Positions 1 through 8,712 of a stretch of 64,000 nt of DNA are shown one piece after another (the stretch's first letter is position 1; every line of letters begins with the position of its first letter). The stretch is taken from contig NZ_LR722659.1 of NCBI RefSeq assembly GCF_902500225.1, positions 62,001 to 126,000 of the forward strand, read 5' to 3'. The stretch comes from Buttiauxella massiliensis (GTDB taxonomy: Bacteria; Pseudomonadota; Gammaproteobacteria; Enterobacterales; Enterobacteriaceae). The position numbers and the translations under genes are program-made. The notes beneath the pieces were generated by a model. It saw nothing but the letters and a program-made list of their open reading frames with translations, was not told where the DNA came from and made no database searches.

Positions 1-63
1 CCGGAAGCGCCGCGTGAACCGATTGTGGTTCCGGCAGCGCCGGAAGAAGGTCACGAGGCCTGA
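1..63 (+). CDS. accD: Acetyl-CoA carboxylase carboxyltransferase subunit beta, C-terminal end only
   Basis: Only the last 20 codons and the TGA stop are in the window. They encode a Pro/Glu/Ala-rich tail ending in EEGHEA. AccD proteins of enterobacteria end in such an acidic, proline-rich tail, and accD lies directly upstream of folC in E. coli, so the identification rests mainly on position. AccD is half of the carboxyltransferase that makes malonyl-CoA for fatty acid synthesis. The catalytic part is outside the window. Confidence 0.8.
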   Translation, partial: PEAPREPIVVPAAPEEGHEA

Positions 64-71
64 TAGTCAAT

Positions 72-104
72 AAAGGCAGGGCCGCTCGCGGAACTGCCTT
101 TTTT
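72..104 (+). terminator. Rho-independent terminator after accD
   Basis: AAAGGCAG (72-79) pairs with CTGCCTTT (94-101) and is followed by a T run. It lies nine bases past the accD stop, so folC probably depends on read-through or on a promoter in the short gap before it. Confidence 0.8.
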
Positions 105-140
105 CTTGAACCGATCCTCTCGGTAAGTAGAACGGGCATC

Positions 141-1409
141 ATGGAAAAAATTCAAACTCCTCAAGCCACGTCGCCTCTGGCCACGTGGCTTTGTTATCTG
201 GAAAATCTCCACTCAAAAACTATCGAGCTTGGTCTTGACCGCGTAAAAAAAGTTGCAGCGACACTTGATGTCTTAAAACCTGCACCGACGGTGTTTACCG
301 TGGCTGGAACCAATGGCAAAGGCACGACTTGCCGCACCCTGGAAAAGGTGTTGATGGCGGCGGGATATAGTGTTGGTGTCTACAGCTCACCGCATCTGGT
401 GCGTTACACCGAGCGTGTCCGCGTGCAAAGCGAAGAGTTGGACGAGGTTTACCACACGGCGGCATTTGCTCAGATTGAAGCGGCACGCGGTGAGACATCG
501 CTGACCTATTTTGAATACAGCACCTTGTCAGCGCTATTGTTGTTTAAGCAACTGGCTGTGGACGTGGTGATTCTTGAAGTCGGCCTGGGTGGTCGCCTGG
601 ATGCGACCAATATTGTCGATGCCGATGTAGCGGTCGTGACCAGTATCGCGCTGGACCACACCGACTGGCTGGGGCCAGACCGTGAAAGTATCGGACGTGA
701 AAAAGCAGGAGTCTTCCGTGGTGGTAAACCTGCTGTGGTGGGCGAGCCAGATATGCCACACACTATTGCTGATGTGGCGGCTGAAAAGGGCGCTCATCTG
801 CTGCGCCGTGATGTCGACTGGTCTTATGAGGTTGGTGAGAACAGCTGGAGCTTTAAAGATGCTCAGGGTGAACTCAACGGCTTGCCGTTGCCACTAGTCC
901 CGCAGCCTAATGCTGCAACCGCGCTGGCTGCATTGCGCGCAAGCCAGCTAAATGTCAGTAATGAAGTTATTATTCAAGGGATTAAAGAGGCGACGTTACC
1001 GGGCCGTTTCCAGATTATTTCGCAGTCACCGTTGGTTATTCTCGATGTGGCGCATAATCCCCACGCGGCGGCCTATCTTGCCGGGCGCCTTGCACAGCTA
1101 CCCAAGCGTGGGCGCGTGTTGGCGGTAATTGGCATGCTGCACGACAAAGACATCGCCGGTACGCTGGCAAATTTGTCTCCTCAAGTTGATAGCTGGTATT
1201 GTGCTCCTCTGGAAGGGCCGCGAGGTGCGAGTGCTGAACAGTTGATTGAGCATCTGGGCCAGGGTGAAGTCTACGGCACAGTGGCGCAAGCCTGGAATGC
1301 TGCGATGAGTTCAGCAACAGGGGATGATACCGTGCTGGTGTGTGGTTCATTTCATACAGTAGCCCACGTAATGGAAGCGCTGGACGCGGAGAAAACAGGT
1401 GGCGAGTAA
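141..1409 (+). CDS. folC: Bifunctional dihydrofolate synthase / folylpolyglutamate synthase
   Basis: FolC adds L-glutamate to dihydropteroate to make dihydrofolate, then extends tetrahydrofolate with further glutamates, using ATP in the cytoplasm. The 422-residue protein has the E. coli length. It carries the Mur-ligase-type P-loop GTNGKGT at residues 56-62, followed by LGGRLDATN and the ALDHTDWLG metal/ATP motif. The ATG start gives an N-terminus that aligns with E. coli FolC; the ribosome binding site is weak. The 3' end overlaps dedD by 11 bases, so the two are probably co-transcribed. Confidence 0.97.
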   Translation: MEKIQTPQATSPLATWLCYLENLHSKTIELGLDRVKKVAATLDVLKPAPTVFTVAGTNGKGTTCRTLEKVLMAAGYSVGVYSSPHLVRYTERVRVQSEELDEVYHTAAFAQIEAARGETSLTYFEYSTLSALLLFKQLAVDVVILEVGLGGRLDATNIVDADVAVVTSIALDHTDWLGPDRESIGREKAGVFRGGKPAVVGEPDMPHTIADVAAEKGAHLLRRDVDWSYEVGENSWSFKDAQGELNGLPLPLVPQPNAATALAALRASQLNVSNEVIIQGIKEATLPGRFQIISQSPLVILDVAHNPHAAAYLAGRLAQLPKRGRVLAVIGMLHDKDIAGTLANLSPQVDSWYCAPLEGPRGASAEQLIEHLGQGEVYGTVAQAWNAAMSSATGDDTVLVCGSFHTVAHVMEALDAEKTGGE

Positions 1410-2127
1410 GTTTCAAAATCGATTAGTAGGGACCATCATTTTGGTCGCACTGGGGGTCATTATCCTGCCAGGGCTACTCGATGGTCAGAAAAAACATTAT
1501 CAGGATGAATTTGCAGCCATTCCTCTGGTTCCAAAACCTGGGGATACCGCTGAGCCGGATATGTTGCCTGTTGCAACTCAGGCACTCCCTTCTCAGCCAC
1601 CTGAAGGTGCCGCCGAAGAGGTGAGAGCGGGTACGGCAGCAGCACCAGGATTAGATATCGCCTCACTGCCGAGTGATGGTGGTGCGGGTATTGATGAAGT
1701 TCCGGTCGCCCGTGCTCAACCAAAACCGCAACCTGTCGTTGAGAAACCGAAACCTAAGCAGGTCGAAAAACCGCAGAGTAGGGCTGAGATTGATCAAACG
1801 GCAGAACGTCTGGCGATGATGAACGAAGAACCACCTGCGCCTGCAAAACCTGTGAAGCAAGAAGCGACCGAACAAGCGCCAACCGGCAAAGCTTACGTCG
1901 TGCAACTAGGTGCATTAAAGAATGCCGACAAAGTGAATGAAATTGTTGGTAAACTACGCGGCGCTGGGTTCCGTGCTTACACGTCACCGTCTACACCAGT
2001 GCAGGGGAAAGTTACCCGTATTTTGGTGGGGCCGGACGCTTCGAAAGACAAACTTAAGTCGTCTTTGGGCGAGCTGAATTCGCTTTCCGGGCTGAACGGT
2101 GTGGTGATGACTTACACGGCCAGATAA
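1399..2127 (+). CDS. dedD: Cell division protein DedD with C-terminal SPOR domain
   Basis: DedD is an inner-membrane septal-ring protein whose periplasmic SPOR domain binds denuded peptidoglycan at the division site. The protein has a short cytoplasmic start, one transmembrane segment (about residues 10-26), a long Pro/Lys/Glu-rich linker (about 45-160) and the SPOR domain (about 165-242, starting at GKAYVVQLGAL). It begins with GTG inside the end of folC. At 242 residues it is about 20 longer than my memory of E. coli DedD; the extra length is in the low-complexity linker, which tolerates such change. Confidence 0.96.
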   Translation: MASKFQNRLVGTIILVALGVIILPGLLDGQKKHYQDEFAAIPLVPKPGDTAEPDMLPVATQALPSQPPEGAAEEVRAGTAAAPGLDIASLPSDGGAGIDEVPVARAQPKPQPVVEKPKPKQVEKPQSRAEIDQTAERLAMMNEEPPAPAKPVKQEATEQAPTGKAYVVQLGALKNADKVNEIVGKLRGAGFRAYTSPSTPVQGKVTRILVGPDASKDKLKSSLGELNSLSGLNGVVMTYTAR

Positions 2128-2159
2128 ACCCGCAGAGGCGGGATTTAGGGCAAATTCTT

Positions 2160-2194
2160 AATGGCGTTGAGCATTTTTTCAACGCCATTATTTA
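2160..2194 (+). terminator. Terminator-like hairpin after dedD
   Basis: ATGGCGTTGA and its complement (arms about 2160-2170 and 2180-2189) enclose a T-rich loop and are followed by TTATTTATT. A smaller GC hairpin (CCCGC-aga-GGCGGG) sits just before it at about 2130-2143. Together they separate dedD from the cvpA-purF promoter. Confidence 0.65.
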
Positions 2195-2218
2195 TTTACG
2201 CGAGGGAAGGAAATCCCT

Positions 2219-2247
2219 ACGCAAACGTTTTCTTTTTCTGTTAGAAT
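2219..2247 (+). promoter_or_regulatory. PurR operator and -10 element of the cvpA-purF promoter
   Basis: ACGCAAACGTTTTCTT at 2219-2234 matches the PurR operator (ACGCAAACGTTTNCNT) and is the sequence I recall at the E. coli cvpA-purF operon. A -10-like TAGAAT follows at 2242-2247. Repression by PurR with hypoxanthine or guanine is therefore expected. I could not assign a convincing -35; the operator appears to overlap it. Confidence 0.9.
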
Positions 2248-2292
2248 GCGCCCCGAACTGGACGTCAGGGCGATTTGTCGTGAGATTTGTTC

Positions 2293-2781
2293 ATGGTCTG
2301 GATAGATTACGCCATTATTGCAGTCATCGGTTTTTCGGCTCTGATTAGTGTTATTCGTGGGTTTGTGCGTGAAGCGTTATCGCTGGTGACCTGGGGTTGT
2401 GCTTTCTTTGTCGCCAGTCATTACTACACTTACCTGTCAGTCTGGTTCACAGGCTTTGAAGACGAACTGGTACGTAATGGAATAGCTATCGCGATACTCT
2501 TTATCGCGACACTCATTGTCGGTGCGATAGTCAATTATGTGATTAGCGCACTGGTTGAGAAAACCGGCCTGTCGGGTACAGACAGGGTGTTGGGGATCTG
2601 TTTCGGTGCTTTACGTGGAGCATTGATCGTCGCCGCCATTCTGTTCTTTCTTGATACGTTTACTGGTTTTTCGAAGAGTGACGACTGGCAAAAGTCGCAG
2701 CTTATCCCGCAATTCAGTTTCATCATCAGATGGTTCTTTGACTATCTGCAAAGCTCGTCAAGTTTCTTGCCTCGGCCTTAG
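2293..2781 (+). CDS. cvpA: Colicin V production protein CvpA
   Basis: CvpA is a small inner-membrane protein first found as needed for colicin V export and also linked to bile-salt tolerance and envelope stability; its molecular role is not settled. The 162 residues match E. coli CvpA in length and hold four hydrophobic segments, including the conserved VIRGFVREALSL region near residues 22-33. I chose the ATG at 2293 over the TTG six bases upstream because it gives the MVWIDYAII start of the family. It is the first gene of the PurR-controlled cvpA-purF operon. Confidence 0.95.
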   Translation: MVWIDYAIIAVIGFSALISVIRGFVREALSLVTWGCAFFVASHYYTYLSVWFTGFEDELVRNGIAIAILFIATLIVGAIVNYVISALVEKTGLSGTDRVLGICFGALRGALIVAAILFFLDTFTGFSKSDDWQKSQLIPQFSFIIRWFFDYLQSSSSFLPRP

Positions 2782-2872
2782 GGCGGGGGTTATGGCTTAG
2801 AGTCTGATTTTTCTGGCTATTTTATTTTCAAATAACACCAGAAGAACAGACTCACGATGAGGAAAAGACAAC

Positions 2873-4390
2873 ATGTGCGGTATTGTCGGTATCGCCGGTT
2901 TCATGCCGGTAAACCAGTCTATCTATGATGCGTTAACGGTGCTTCAGCATCGTGGACAAGATGCCGCAGGCATCGTCACCATTGATGCTTTAAACTGTTT
3001 TCGTCTGCGTAAAGCTAATGGACTGGTGAGTGATGTATTTGGTGCCATTCACATGCAACGCCTACAAGGAAACATGGGCATTGGTCATGTGCGATACCCT
3101 ACAGCGGGTAGTTCCAGCGCTTCTGAAGCCCAGCCTTTCTATGTTAACTCTCCGTACGGCATTACCCTTGCACACAACGGTAACCTGACTAACGCCCACG
3201 AACTGCGCCAGAAGCTGTTCGAAGAAAAGCGTCGTCACATTAACACCACTTCCGATTCTGAAATCCTGCTGAATATTTTTGCCAGTGAGTTGGATAATTT
3301 CCGTAACTATCCGCTGGAAGCAGACAATATTTTTGCCGCCATTGCCGCGACTAACCGCCAGATTCGTGGTGCTTATGCTTGCGTTGCGATGATCATCGGC
3401 CACGGTATGGTTGCGTTCCGCGATCCAAACGGCATCCGCCCACTCGTAATGGGCAAGCGTGATTTGAACGACGGTCGCACTGAATATATGGTGGCTTCCG
3501 AAAGCGTTGCGCTTGATACCCTGGGCTTCGAATTCCTGCGTGATATCGCACCAGGTGAAGCGGTGTACATCACTGAGAAAGGGCAGTTGTTCACCCGCCA
3601 GTGTGCCGATAATCCAACCAGCAACCCTTGCCTATTCGAATACGTCTACTTCGCGCGTCCGGACTCCTTTATCGACAAGATTTCCGTTTACAGCGCACGC
3701 GTTGAGATGGGCAAAAAACTCGGTGAGAAAATTGCCCGCGAGTGGGAAGATCTGGATATCGATGTGGTTATCCCGATTCCAGAAACCTCCTGCGACATCG
3801 CGCTGGAAATCGCCCGTATTCTCGACAAGCCATATCGCCAGGGCTTCGTGAAGAACCGTTACGTTGGCCGTACATTTATCATGCCGGGCCAGCAACTGCG
3901 TCGTAAGTCTGTACGTCGTAAACTCAACGCCAACCGTGCAGAGTTCCGCGATAAGAATGTTCTGCTGGTGGATGACTCTATCGTTCGCGGCACTACTTCT
4001 GAGCAGATTATCGAGATGGCACGTGAAGCAGGTGCGAAAAAAGTGTATCTCGCTTCCGCAGCACCAGAGATTCGCTTCCCGAACGTATACGGCATCGACA
4101 TGCCAAGTGCTAACGAACTGATTGCTCACGGCCGTGAAGTTGACGAGATCCGTCAGCTGATTGGTGCCGATGGTCTGATTTTCCAGGATCTGAACGATCT
4201 GATTGAGGCTGTACGTGTTGAGAATCCCGATATTACGCAGTTTGAATGCTCGGTGTTCAACGGTATCTACGTGACCAAAGATGTGGATCACGAATACCTT
4301 GAATATCTTGAGTCGCTGCGTAATGACGATTCACAAGCGATTGCCCGTCAGAACGAAGTGGAAAACTTAGAGATGCACAACGAGGGTTAA
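2873..4390 (+). CDS. purF: Amidophosphoribosyltransferase
   Basis: PurF makes 5-phosphoribosylamine from PRPP and glutamine, the first committed step of purine synthesis. The protein has exactly the E. coli length, 505 residues. Cys2, the glutaminase nucleophile exposed after Met removal, heads the [10 protein letters not shown]-terminus. The PRPP loop [13 protein letters not shown] lies at about residues 363-375. An AGGAAA ribosome binding site precedes the ATG. It is 91 bases behind cvpA and shares its PurR-controlled promoter. Confidence 0.98.
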   Translation: MCGIVGIAGFMPVNQSIYDALTVLQHRGQDAAGIVTIDALNCFRLRKANGLVSDVFGAIHMQRLQGNMGIGHVRYPTAGSSSASEAQPFYVNSPYGITLAHNGNLTNAHELRQKLFEEKRRHINTTSDSEILLNIFASELDNFRNYPLEADNIFAAIAATNRQIRGAYACVAMIIGHGMVAFRDPNGIRPLVMGKRDLNDGRTEYMVASESVALDTLGFEFLRDIAPGEAVYITEKGQLFTRQCADNPTSNPCLFEYVYFARPDSFIDKISVYSARVEMGKKLGEKIAREWEDLDIDVVIPIPETSCDIALEIARILDKPYRQGFVKNRYVGRTFIMPGQQLRRKSVRRKLNANRAEFRDKNVLLVDDSIVRGTTSEQIIEMAREAGAKKVYLASAAPEIRFPNVYGIDMPSANELIAHGREVDEIRQLIGADGLIFQDLNDLIEAVRVENPDITQFECSVFNGIYVTKDVDHEYLEYLESLRNDDSQAIARQNEVENLEMHNEG

Positions 4391-4405
4391 AGCCATCCTC
4401 ACCTT

Positions 4406-4430
4406 AACCCTCTCCCGGAAGGAGAGGGTT
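4406..4430. repeat. CCCTCTCC-type palindromic repeat after purF
   Basis: AACCCTCTCC (4406-4415) and GGAGAGGGTT (4421-4430) form a perfect 10-bp hairpin with a five-base loop, embedded in CCTCACCTTAACCC. The same motif family recurs in this window at 30717-30829, 37865-37890 and 51780-51800. This suggests a dispersed REP-like family rather than a gene-specific structure. It may also protect or end the purF mRNA. Confidence 0.75.
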
Positions 4431-4500
4431 ACCATTTCTTGCATCCCTGCCCATCTTGCGGCAAAGTCAGCCCAGATAAACTCCTCGGGCGAACTAAAAT

Positions 4501-5070
4501 ATGAAACGGTTAATTGTTGGGATTTCAGGGGCCAGTGGTGCAATCTACGGTGTGCGACTGCTTCAGGTGCTGCAACAATTACCCGATATCGAAACTCATC
4601 TCATTCTGAGTAACGCGGCTCGCCAGACCCTTGCATTAGAAACCGATATTTCCCTGCGCGAAGTTCAGGCTCTCGCCGATGTGGTTCACGACGCCCGTGA
4701 TATCGCCGCCAGCCTCTCTTCAGGCTCTTTTAAGACGCACGGCATGGTGATATTGCCTTGTTCTATTAAAACCCTTTCTGGCATTGTCCACAGCTATACC
4801 GATGGCCTGCTGACGCGTGCGGCGGATGTGGTGCTAAAAGAGCGTCGTCCATTGGTGCTTTGCGTGCGTGAAACGCCGCTGCATCTTGGCCATTTGCGTT
4901 TAATGACCCAGGCCGCCGAATTGGGTGCGGTGATTATGCCGCCAATGCCGGCGTTTTATCATCGTCCGCAAAGCGTGCAGGACATCATCGACCAGACGGT
5001 CAACCGGGTACTCGACCAGTTTGATATTGAGCTCCCGCAGGACTTGTTCACACGCTGGAAAGGCGCATAA
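4501..5070 (+). CDS. ubiX: Flavin prenyltransferase UbiX
   Basis: UbiX attaches a dimethylallyl group to FMN, giving the prenylated flavin that the UbiD decarboxylase needs in ubiquinone synthesis. The 189-residue protein has the family length and the flavoprotein Rossmann start with GISGASGAIYG at residues 8-18. Near residues 150-160 is the MPPMPAFY segment typical of the family. It sits alone between the purF repeat and the argT control region, as in E. coli. Confidence 0.97.
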   Translation: MKRLIVGISGASGAIYGVRLLQVLQQLPDIETHLILSNAARQTLALETDISLREVQALADVVHDARDIAASLSSGSFKTHGMVILPCSIKTLSGIVHSYTDGLLTRAADVVLKERRPLVLCVRETPLHLGHLRLMTQAAELGAVIMPPMPAFYHRPQSVQDIIDQTVNRVLDQFDIELPQDLFTRWKGA

Positions 5071-5074
5071 ATAT

Positions 5075-5091
5075 TGCGCCAGTGTGGTGCA
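5075..5091 (+). promoter_or_regulatory. NtrC (GlnG) enhancer box upstream of argT
   Basis: TGCGCCAGTGTGGTGCA differs by one base from the NtrC dyad TGCACCA-N3-TGGTGCA. It lies about 200 bases upstream of the sigma-54 promoter of argT and just past the ubiX stop, a normal enhancer distance. Confidence 0.8.
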
Positions 5092-5276
5092 TCACAAAAC
5101 GCTTCGCCTCAAAATGGGGCGATTTTGTAACCCCGATCACTTCCAGAACATTTATCCGCTATTTTCCACCGTTAATGCTTTTCCCTCATACCAGACCTGC
5201 TATCTTTCATTCTCGTGACAGAGTTGTAACTTTTATTTAACACAAAACCGCGCACTTTCTTTCACGCAAGAAAAAG

Positions 5277-5292
5277 TGGCATGGGAACTGCA
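5277..5292 (+). promoter_or_regulatory. Sigma-54 promoter of argT
   Basis: TGGCATGGGAACTGCA has the -24 GG (5278-5279) and -12 GC (5290-5291) of RpoN promoters at the required spacing, close to TGGCAC-N5-TTGCA. Transcription should begin near 5303, about 60 bases before argT. Salmonella argT is known to be nitrogen-controlled through NtrC, which supports this. Confidence 0.85.
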
Positions 5293-5365
5293 ACTCTGGT
5301 CTGCAACACAAAACAAACACAACACGACGTTACACATAATAAGATCAGCCACCTGAGGGTTATGT

Positions 5366-6148
5366 ATGAAAAAGCAAGTTCTCGCTCTGTCATTACTGCT
5401 TGGCCTGAGTGCCACCGCAAGCGTCTTCGCAGCCATTCCGCAGAGCATTCGTCTTGGTACGGACACCACATATGCACCGTTCTCATCTAAAGACGCGAAA
5501 GGGGATTTTGTTGGTTTCGATATCGATCTCGGCAATGAGCTGTGTAAACGCATCAATACTAAATGTACGTGGGTAGGAAGCGACTTTGATGCGCTGATCC
5601 CATCGCTTAAAGCGAAGAAAATCGACGGTATCATCTCCTCGCTTTCCATTACTGAAAAACGCCAGAAAGAGATTGCCTTCTCAGACAAACTTTACGCTGC
5701 TGATTCACGCCTGATTGCTGTTAAAGGCTCTCCGGTTCAGCCAACTCTTGAGTCACTCAAAGGCAAGCACATCGGTGTGTTGCAAGGCTCTACCCAAGAA
5801 GCATATGCCAACGCTGAATGGCGTAGCAAAGGTATCGATGTGGTGCCTTACGCAAACCAGGATCTGATCTATTCCGACCTGGCTGCTGGCCGCCTTGATG
5901 CGGCATTCCAGGATGAAACCGCTGCAAGCGAAGGCTTCCTGAAACTGCCTGCGGGTAAAGACTATCAGTTTGCTGGCCCATCTGTGAAAAACAAACTGTA
6001 CTTTGGTGACGGCACCGGCATTGGCTTGCGTAAAGACGACGTAGAGCTGAAAGCGGCGTTCGATAAAGCGCTGGCAGAAATGCGTAAAGACGGTACTTAC
6101 GACAAATTTGCTAAGAAGTACTTCGATTTTAATGTTTACGGTGAATAA
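5366..6148 (+). CDS. argT: Lysine/arginine/ornithine-binding periplasmic protein
   Basis: ArgT is the periplasmic receptor that delivers lysine, arginine and ornithine to the HisQMP permease. The 260 residues begin with a signal peptide (about 1-22, cleaved after VFA). The mature receptor carries [16 protein letters not shown], a Cys pair in LCKRINTKC likely to form a disulfide, and the family end [11 protein letters not shown]. The ATG at 5366 has a GAGGG ribosome binding site. It is a tandem paralogue of hisJ; the [11 protein letters not shown] form of the ligand loop favours ArgT over HisJ. Confidence 0.96.
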   Translation: MKKQVLALSLLLGLSATASVFAAIPQSIRLGTDTTYAPFSSKDAKGDFVGFDIDLGNELCKRINTKCTWVGSDFDALIPSLKAKKIDGIISSLSITEKRQKEIAFSDKLYAADSRLIAVKGSPVQPTLESLKGKHIGVLQGSTQEAYANAEWRSKGIDVVPYANQDLIYSDLAAGRLDAAFQDETAASEGFLKLPAGKDYQFAGPSVKNKLYFGDGTGIGLRKDDVELKAAFDKALAEMRKDGTYDKFAKKYFDFNVYGE

Positions 6149-6166
6149 CCTTATCCCGTAGTCTGT

Positions 6167-6195
6167 AGCCCGGTTATGGCTTTCATGGCCGGGCT
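6167..6195 (+). terminator. Hairpin after argT
   Basis: AGCCCGG (6167-6173) pairs with CCGGGCT (6189-6195), 18 bases after the argT stop. No T run follows, so it may be an attenuator or mRNA end rather than a strong terminator. Confidence 0.5.
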
Positions 6196-6225
6196 GAATA
6201 GAATTGCAATCTAACCTGATTCTAC

Positions 6226-6294
6226 TTGCACTCCCTTAGTGCAAATTATTGCTGATGCACCAAAATGGTGTTTTACTTGCATCCTATTGGTGTG
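6226..6294 (+). promoter_or_regulatory. Cluster of three NtrC-type boxes upstream of hisJ
   Basis: Three dyads related to TGCACCA-N3-TGGTGCA lie in 70 bases: TTGCACT-N5-AGTGCAA (6226-6244), TGCACCA-AAA-TGGTGTT (6256-6272) and the weaker TGCATCC-TAT-TGGTGTG (6278-6294). The first is a perfect palindrome. They sit 80-150 bases upstream of the hisJ sigma-54 promoter, where an NtrC enhancer is expected. Confidence 0.8.
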
Positions 6295-6372
6295 ACGTGC
6301 TTTTCAAGTGAAAGTGCTCCTGAAACAGGGCGCGCCATCCGCTTGAAAAAACACTATATTGGTATGCATAAA

Positions 6373-6390
6373 TTGGCATGAAACATGCAA
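6373..6390 (+). promoter_or_regulatory. Sigma-54 promoter of hisJQMP
   Basis: TTGGCATGAAACATGCAA has the -24 GG at 6375-6376 and the -12 GC at 6387-6388, with the exact RpoN spacing. Transcription should begin near 6400, about 45 bases before hisJ. With the boxes at 6226-6294 this predicts induction of hisJQMP on nitrogen limitation. Confidence 0.85.
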
Positions 6391-6445
6391 TTTTATCCGG
6401 TTAAAAAGCAATCGCGCAAAATATACGGTCTACTCGAGGATAATT

Positions 6446-7228
6446 ATGAACAAGCAGATCATCGCTCTTTCTTTGGTACTGGCATTTTCCAGTGTTTCCA
6501 CAGCTTTCGCCGCAATTCCAAAAAATGTACGTATTGGTACTGACCCAACTTACGCGCCGTTTGAGTCGAAAAACGCTCAAGGGGAATTAGTCGGTTTTGA
6601 TATCGATTTGGCAAAAGAACTCTGCAAACGCATCGAAACTAATTGTACCTTCGTGGAAAACCCACTGGATGCGCTGATCCCCTCGTTGAAAGCGAAAAAA
6701 ATCGACGCGATTATGTCGTCGCTTTCTATTACTGAAAAACGCCAGCAAGAAATCGCCTTCACCGACAAACTGTACGCTGCAGACTCGCGTTTAGTGGTTG
6801 CGAAAGGCTCGCCGATTCAACCCACTCTTCAGTCTCTGAAAGGTAAGCGTGTCGGTGTGCTGCAAGGCACTACGCAAGAAACCTACGGTAATGAGCATTG
6901 GGCCCCGAAAGGCATCGAAATTGTCTCTTATCAAGGCCAGGACTCTATTTACGCTGACCTGACGGCAGGCCGTATTGACGCCGCATTCCAGGACGAAGTG
7001 GCTGCGAGCGAAGGCTTCCTGAAACAACCTGTTGGCGCAAATTACCAGTTCGGTGGCCCATCAGTTAAAGACGACAAACTGTTTGGTGTTGGCACCGGTA
7101 TGGGTCTGCGTAAAGACGATACCGAACTGCGTGAAGCACTGAACAAAGCATTTGCTGAAATGCGCAAAGACGGAACTTACGAGAAGTTAGCGAAGAAATA
7201 CTTCGACTTCGATGTTTACGGTGGTTAA
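6446..7228 (+). CDS. hisJ: Histidine-binding periplasmic protein
   Basis: HisJ is the periplasmic histidine receptor of the HisQMP ABC importer. The 260-residue protein has a signal peptide (about 1-22, ending AFA), the ligand loop [16 protein letters not shown], the Cys pair in LCKRIETNC, and ends [12 protein letters not shown] chose the ATG at 6446 because a GAGGA ribosome binding site precedes it and a signal peptide follows; an in-frame start 29 codons upstream would mask the signal and lies before the predicted transcription start. It is the first gene of hisJQMP. Confidence 0.96.
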   Translation: MNKQIIALSLVLAFSSVSTAFAAIPKNVRIGTDPTYAPFESKNAQGELVGFDIDLAKELCKRIETNCTFVENPLDALIPSLKAKKIDAIMSSLSITEKRQQEIAFTDKLYAADSRLVVAKGSPIQPTLQSLKGKRVGVLQGTTQETYGNEHWAPKGIEIVSYQGQDSIYADLTAGRIDAAFQDEVAASEGFLKQPVGANYQFGGPSVKDDKLFGVGTGMGLRKDDTELREALNKAFAEMRKDGTYEKLAKKYFDFDVYGG

Positions 7229-7244
7229 CAGTCACCAGTGGTTC

Positions 7245-7267
7245 AACCTGCCCGCTGCGGGCAGGTT
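7245..7267 (+). repeat. Perfect hairpin between hisJ and hisQ
   Basis: AACCTGCCCGC (7245-7255) and GCGGGCAGGTT (7257-7267) are exact complements with almost no loop. No T run follows. It sits between the highly expressed receptor gene and the membrane genes, where E. coli and Salmonella carry a REP sequence. It plausibly stabilises the hisJ part of the transcript. Confidence 0.7.
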
Positions 7268-7302
7268 AGGTTTGTGCAAACACTGACGACAGGATACGCA
7301 CC

Positions 7303-7989
7303 ATGTTGTACGGTTTTTCAGAAGTCATTTTTAAAGGGGCTGTCGTCACGCTGGAACTGGCACTAAGCTCCGTTATCCTCGCCGTTATTATTGGCCTGGC
7401 GGGAGCTGGTGCTAAGTTATCCAAAAATCGCCCGTTAGCCATGCTGTTTGAAGGTTACACCACGCTGATTCGTGGCGTGCCCGATCTGGTGCTGATGCTG
7501 CTGATTTTCTATGGCCTGCAAATGGCGCTTAATGTGTTAACCGACTCGCTTGGCGTTGCCCAGTTTGATATCGACCCAATGGTTGCCGGTATCATTACGC
7601 TTGGTTTTATCTACGGTGCCTATTTTACCGAAACGTTCCGCGGTGCTTTTATGGCTGTTCCAAGAGGACACATTGAAGCGGCAACCGCCTTTGGTTTTAC
7701 AGGTTCGCAAACTTTCCGCCGCATTCTCTTCCCGGCCATGATGCGCTACGCGCTACCGGGCATAGGTAACAACTGGCAGGTCATTTTAAAAGCCACCGCA
7801 CTGGTCTCGTTGTTGGGGCTTGAAGATGTGGTGAAAGCGACACAGCTTGCCGGGAAAAGCACCTGGCAGCCATTCTACTTTGCGATTGTCGCCGGGATCA
7901 TTTATCTGTTCTTTACCACGGTATCGAATGGTGTGTTGCTCTGGCTTGAACGCCGTTACTCGGTTGGCGTGAAGAGGGCTGAGCTATGA
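7303..7989 (+). CDS. hisQ: Histidine/lysine/arginine/ornithine ABC transporter permease HisQ
   Basis: HisQ is one of two membrane subunits that form the pore of the HisQMP2 importer. The 228 residues match E. coli in length and contain about five hydrophobic segments. The cytoplasmic EAA loop, which docks on HisP, reads FMAVPRGHIEAATAFGFTG around residues 116-134. The last bases overlap hisM (ATGA-type), so translation is coupled. Confidence 0.97.
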   Translation: MLYGFSEVIFKGAVVTLELALSSVILAVIIGLAGAGAKLSKNRPLAMLFEGYTTLIRGVPDLVLMLLIFYGLQMALNVLTDSLGVAQFDIDPMVAGIITLGFIYGAYFTETFRGAFMAVPRGHIEAATAFGFTGSQTFRRILFPAMMRYALPGIGNNWQVILKATALVSLLGLEDVVKATQLAGKSTWQPFYFAIVAGIIYLFFTTVSNGVLLWLERRYSVGVKRAEL

Positions 7990-8702
7990 TGGATATTTTC
8001 CACGAATATTGGAAGGCGCTGCTGTGGACTGATGGCTATCGGTTTACCGGGGTTGCCATTACGCTGTGGTTGCTGATTTCATCGGTGGTGATGGGCGGGA
8101 TTCTGGCACTGTTTTTGGCCATCGGCCGCGTATCCAGCAACAAATTTATCGCGTTCCCTATCTGGCTGTTTACCTACATTTTCCGTGGCACACCGCTGTA
8201 TGTGCAGTTGCTGGTGTTTTACTCCGGCATGTATACGCTGGAAGTGGTGAAAGGCACGGTATTGCTCAATGAGTTTTTCCGCAGTGGCCTGAACTGTACG
8301 GTCCTCGCGCTGACACTCAATACTTGTGCGTACACCACCGAAATCTTTGCCGGGGCTATCCGTGCTGTACCGCATGGTGAAATTGAAGCCGGGCGCGCAT
8401 ATGGTTTCTCGCCATTCAAAATGTATCGCTGCATTATTCTGCCTTCAGCGCTGCGTATCGCACTGCCTGCGTACAGCAACGAAGTGATTTTGATGCTGCA
8501 CTCCACCGCACTGGCGTTTACCGCCACGGTGCCGGATCTCCTGAAGATCGCCCGCGATATCAACTCCGCAACTTACCAGCCGTTTACCGCTTTTGGGATT
8601 GCTGCGGTTCTGTACCTGTGCATTTCTTATGTGCTGATTAGATTGTTCCGCAAGGCGGAGCAACGCTGGTTGCAGCATATTAAACCAAGCTCAACACATT
8701 GA
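7986..8702 (+). CDS. hisM: Histidine/lysine/arginine/ornithine ABC transporter permease HisM
   Basis: HisM pairs with HisQ to form the membrane channel. The 238-residue protein has the E. coli length, five hydrophobic segments and an EAA loop ([15 protein letters not shown], about residues 127-141). The start overlaps the hisQ stop by four bases; a second ATG follows immediately at 7989 and could be used instead. The C-terminus ends KPSSTH as in E. coli. Confidence 0.97.
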   Translation: MMDIFHEYWKALLWTDGYRFTGVAITLWLLISSVVMGGILALFLAIGRVSSNKFIAFPIWLFTYIFRGTPLYVQLLVFYSGMYTLEVVKGTVLLNEFFRSGLNCTVLALTLNTCAYTTEIFAGAIRAVPHGEIEAGRAYGFSPFKMYRCIILPSALRIALPAYSNEVILMLHSTALAFTATVPDLLKIARDINSATYQPFTAFGIAAVLYLCISYVLIRLFRKAEQRWLQHIKPSSTH

Positions 8703-8712
8703 GTGTTCAACG

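Noticed and set aside
5366-7228. argT-hisJ as a recent, local duplication
   Set aside because: The two receptors are paralogues, but the same pair in the same order is found in E. coli and Salmonella, so the duplication is old.
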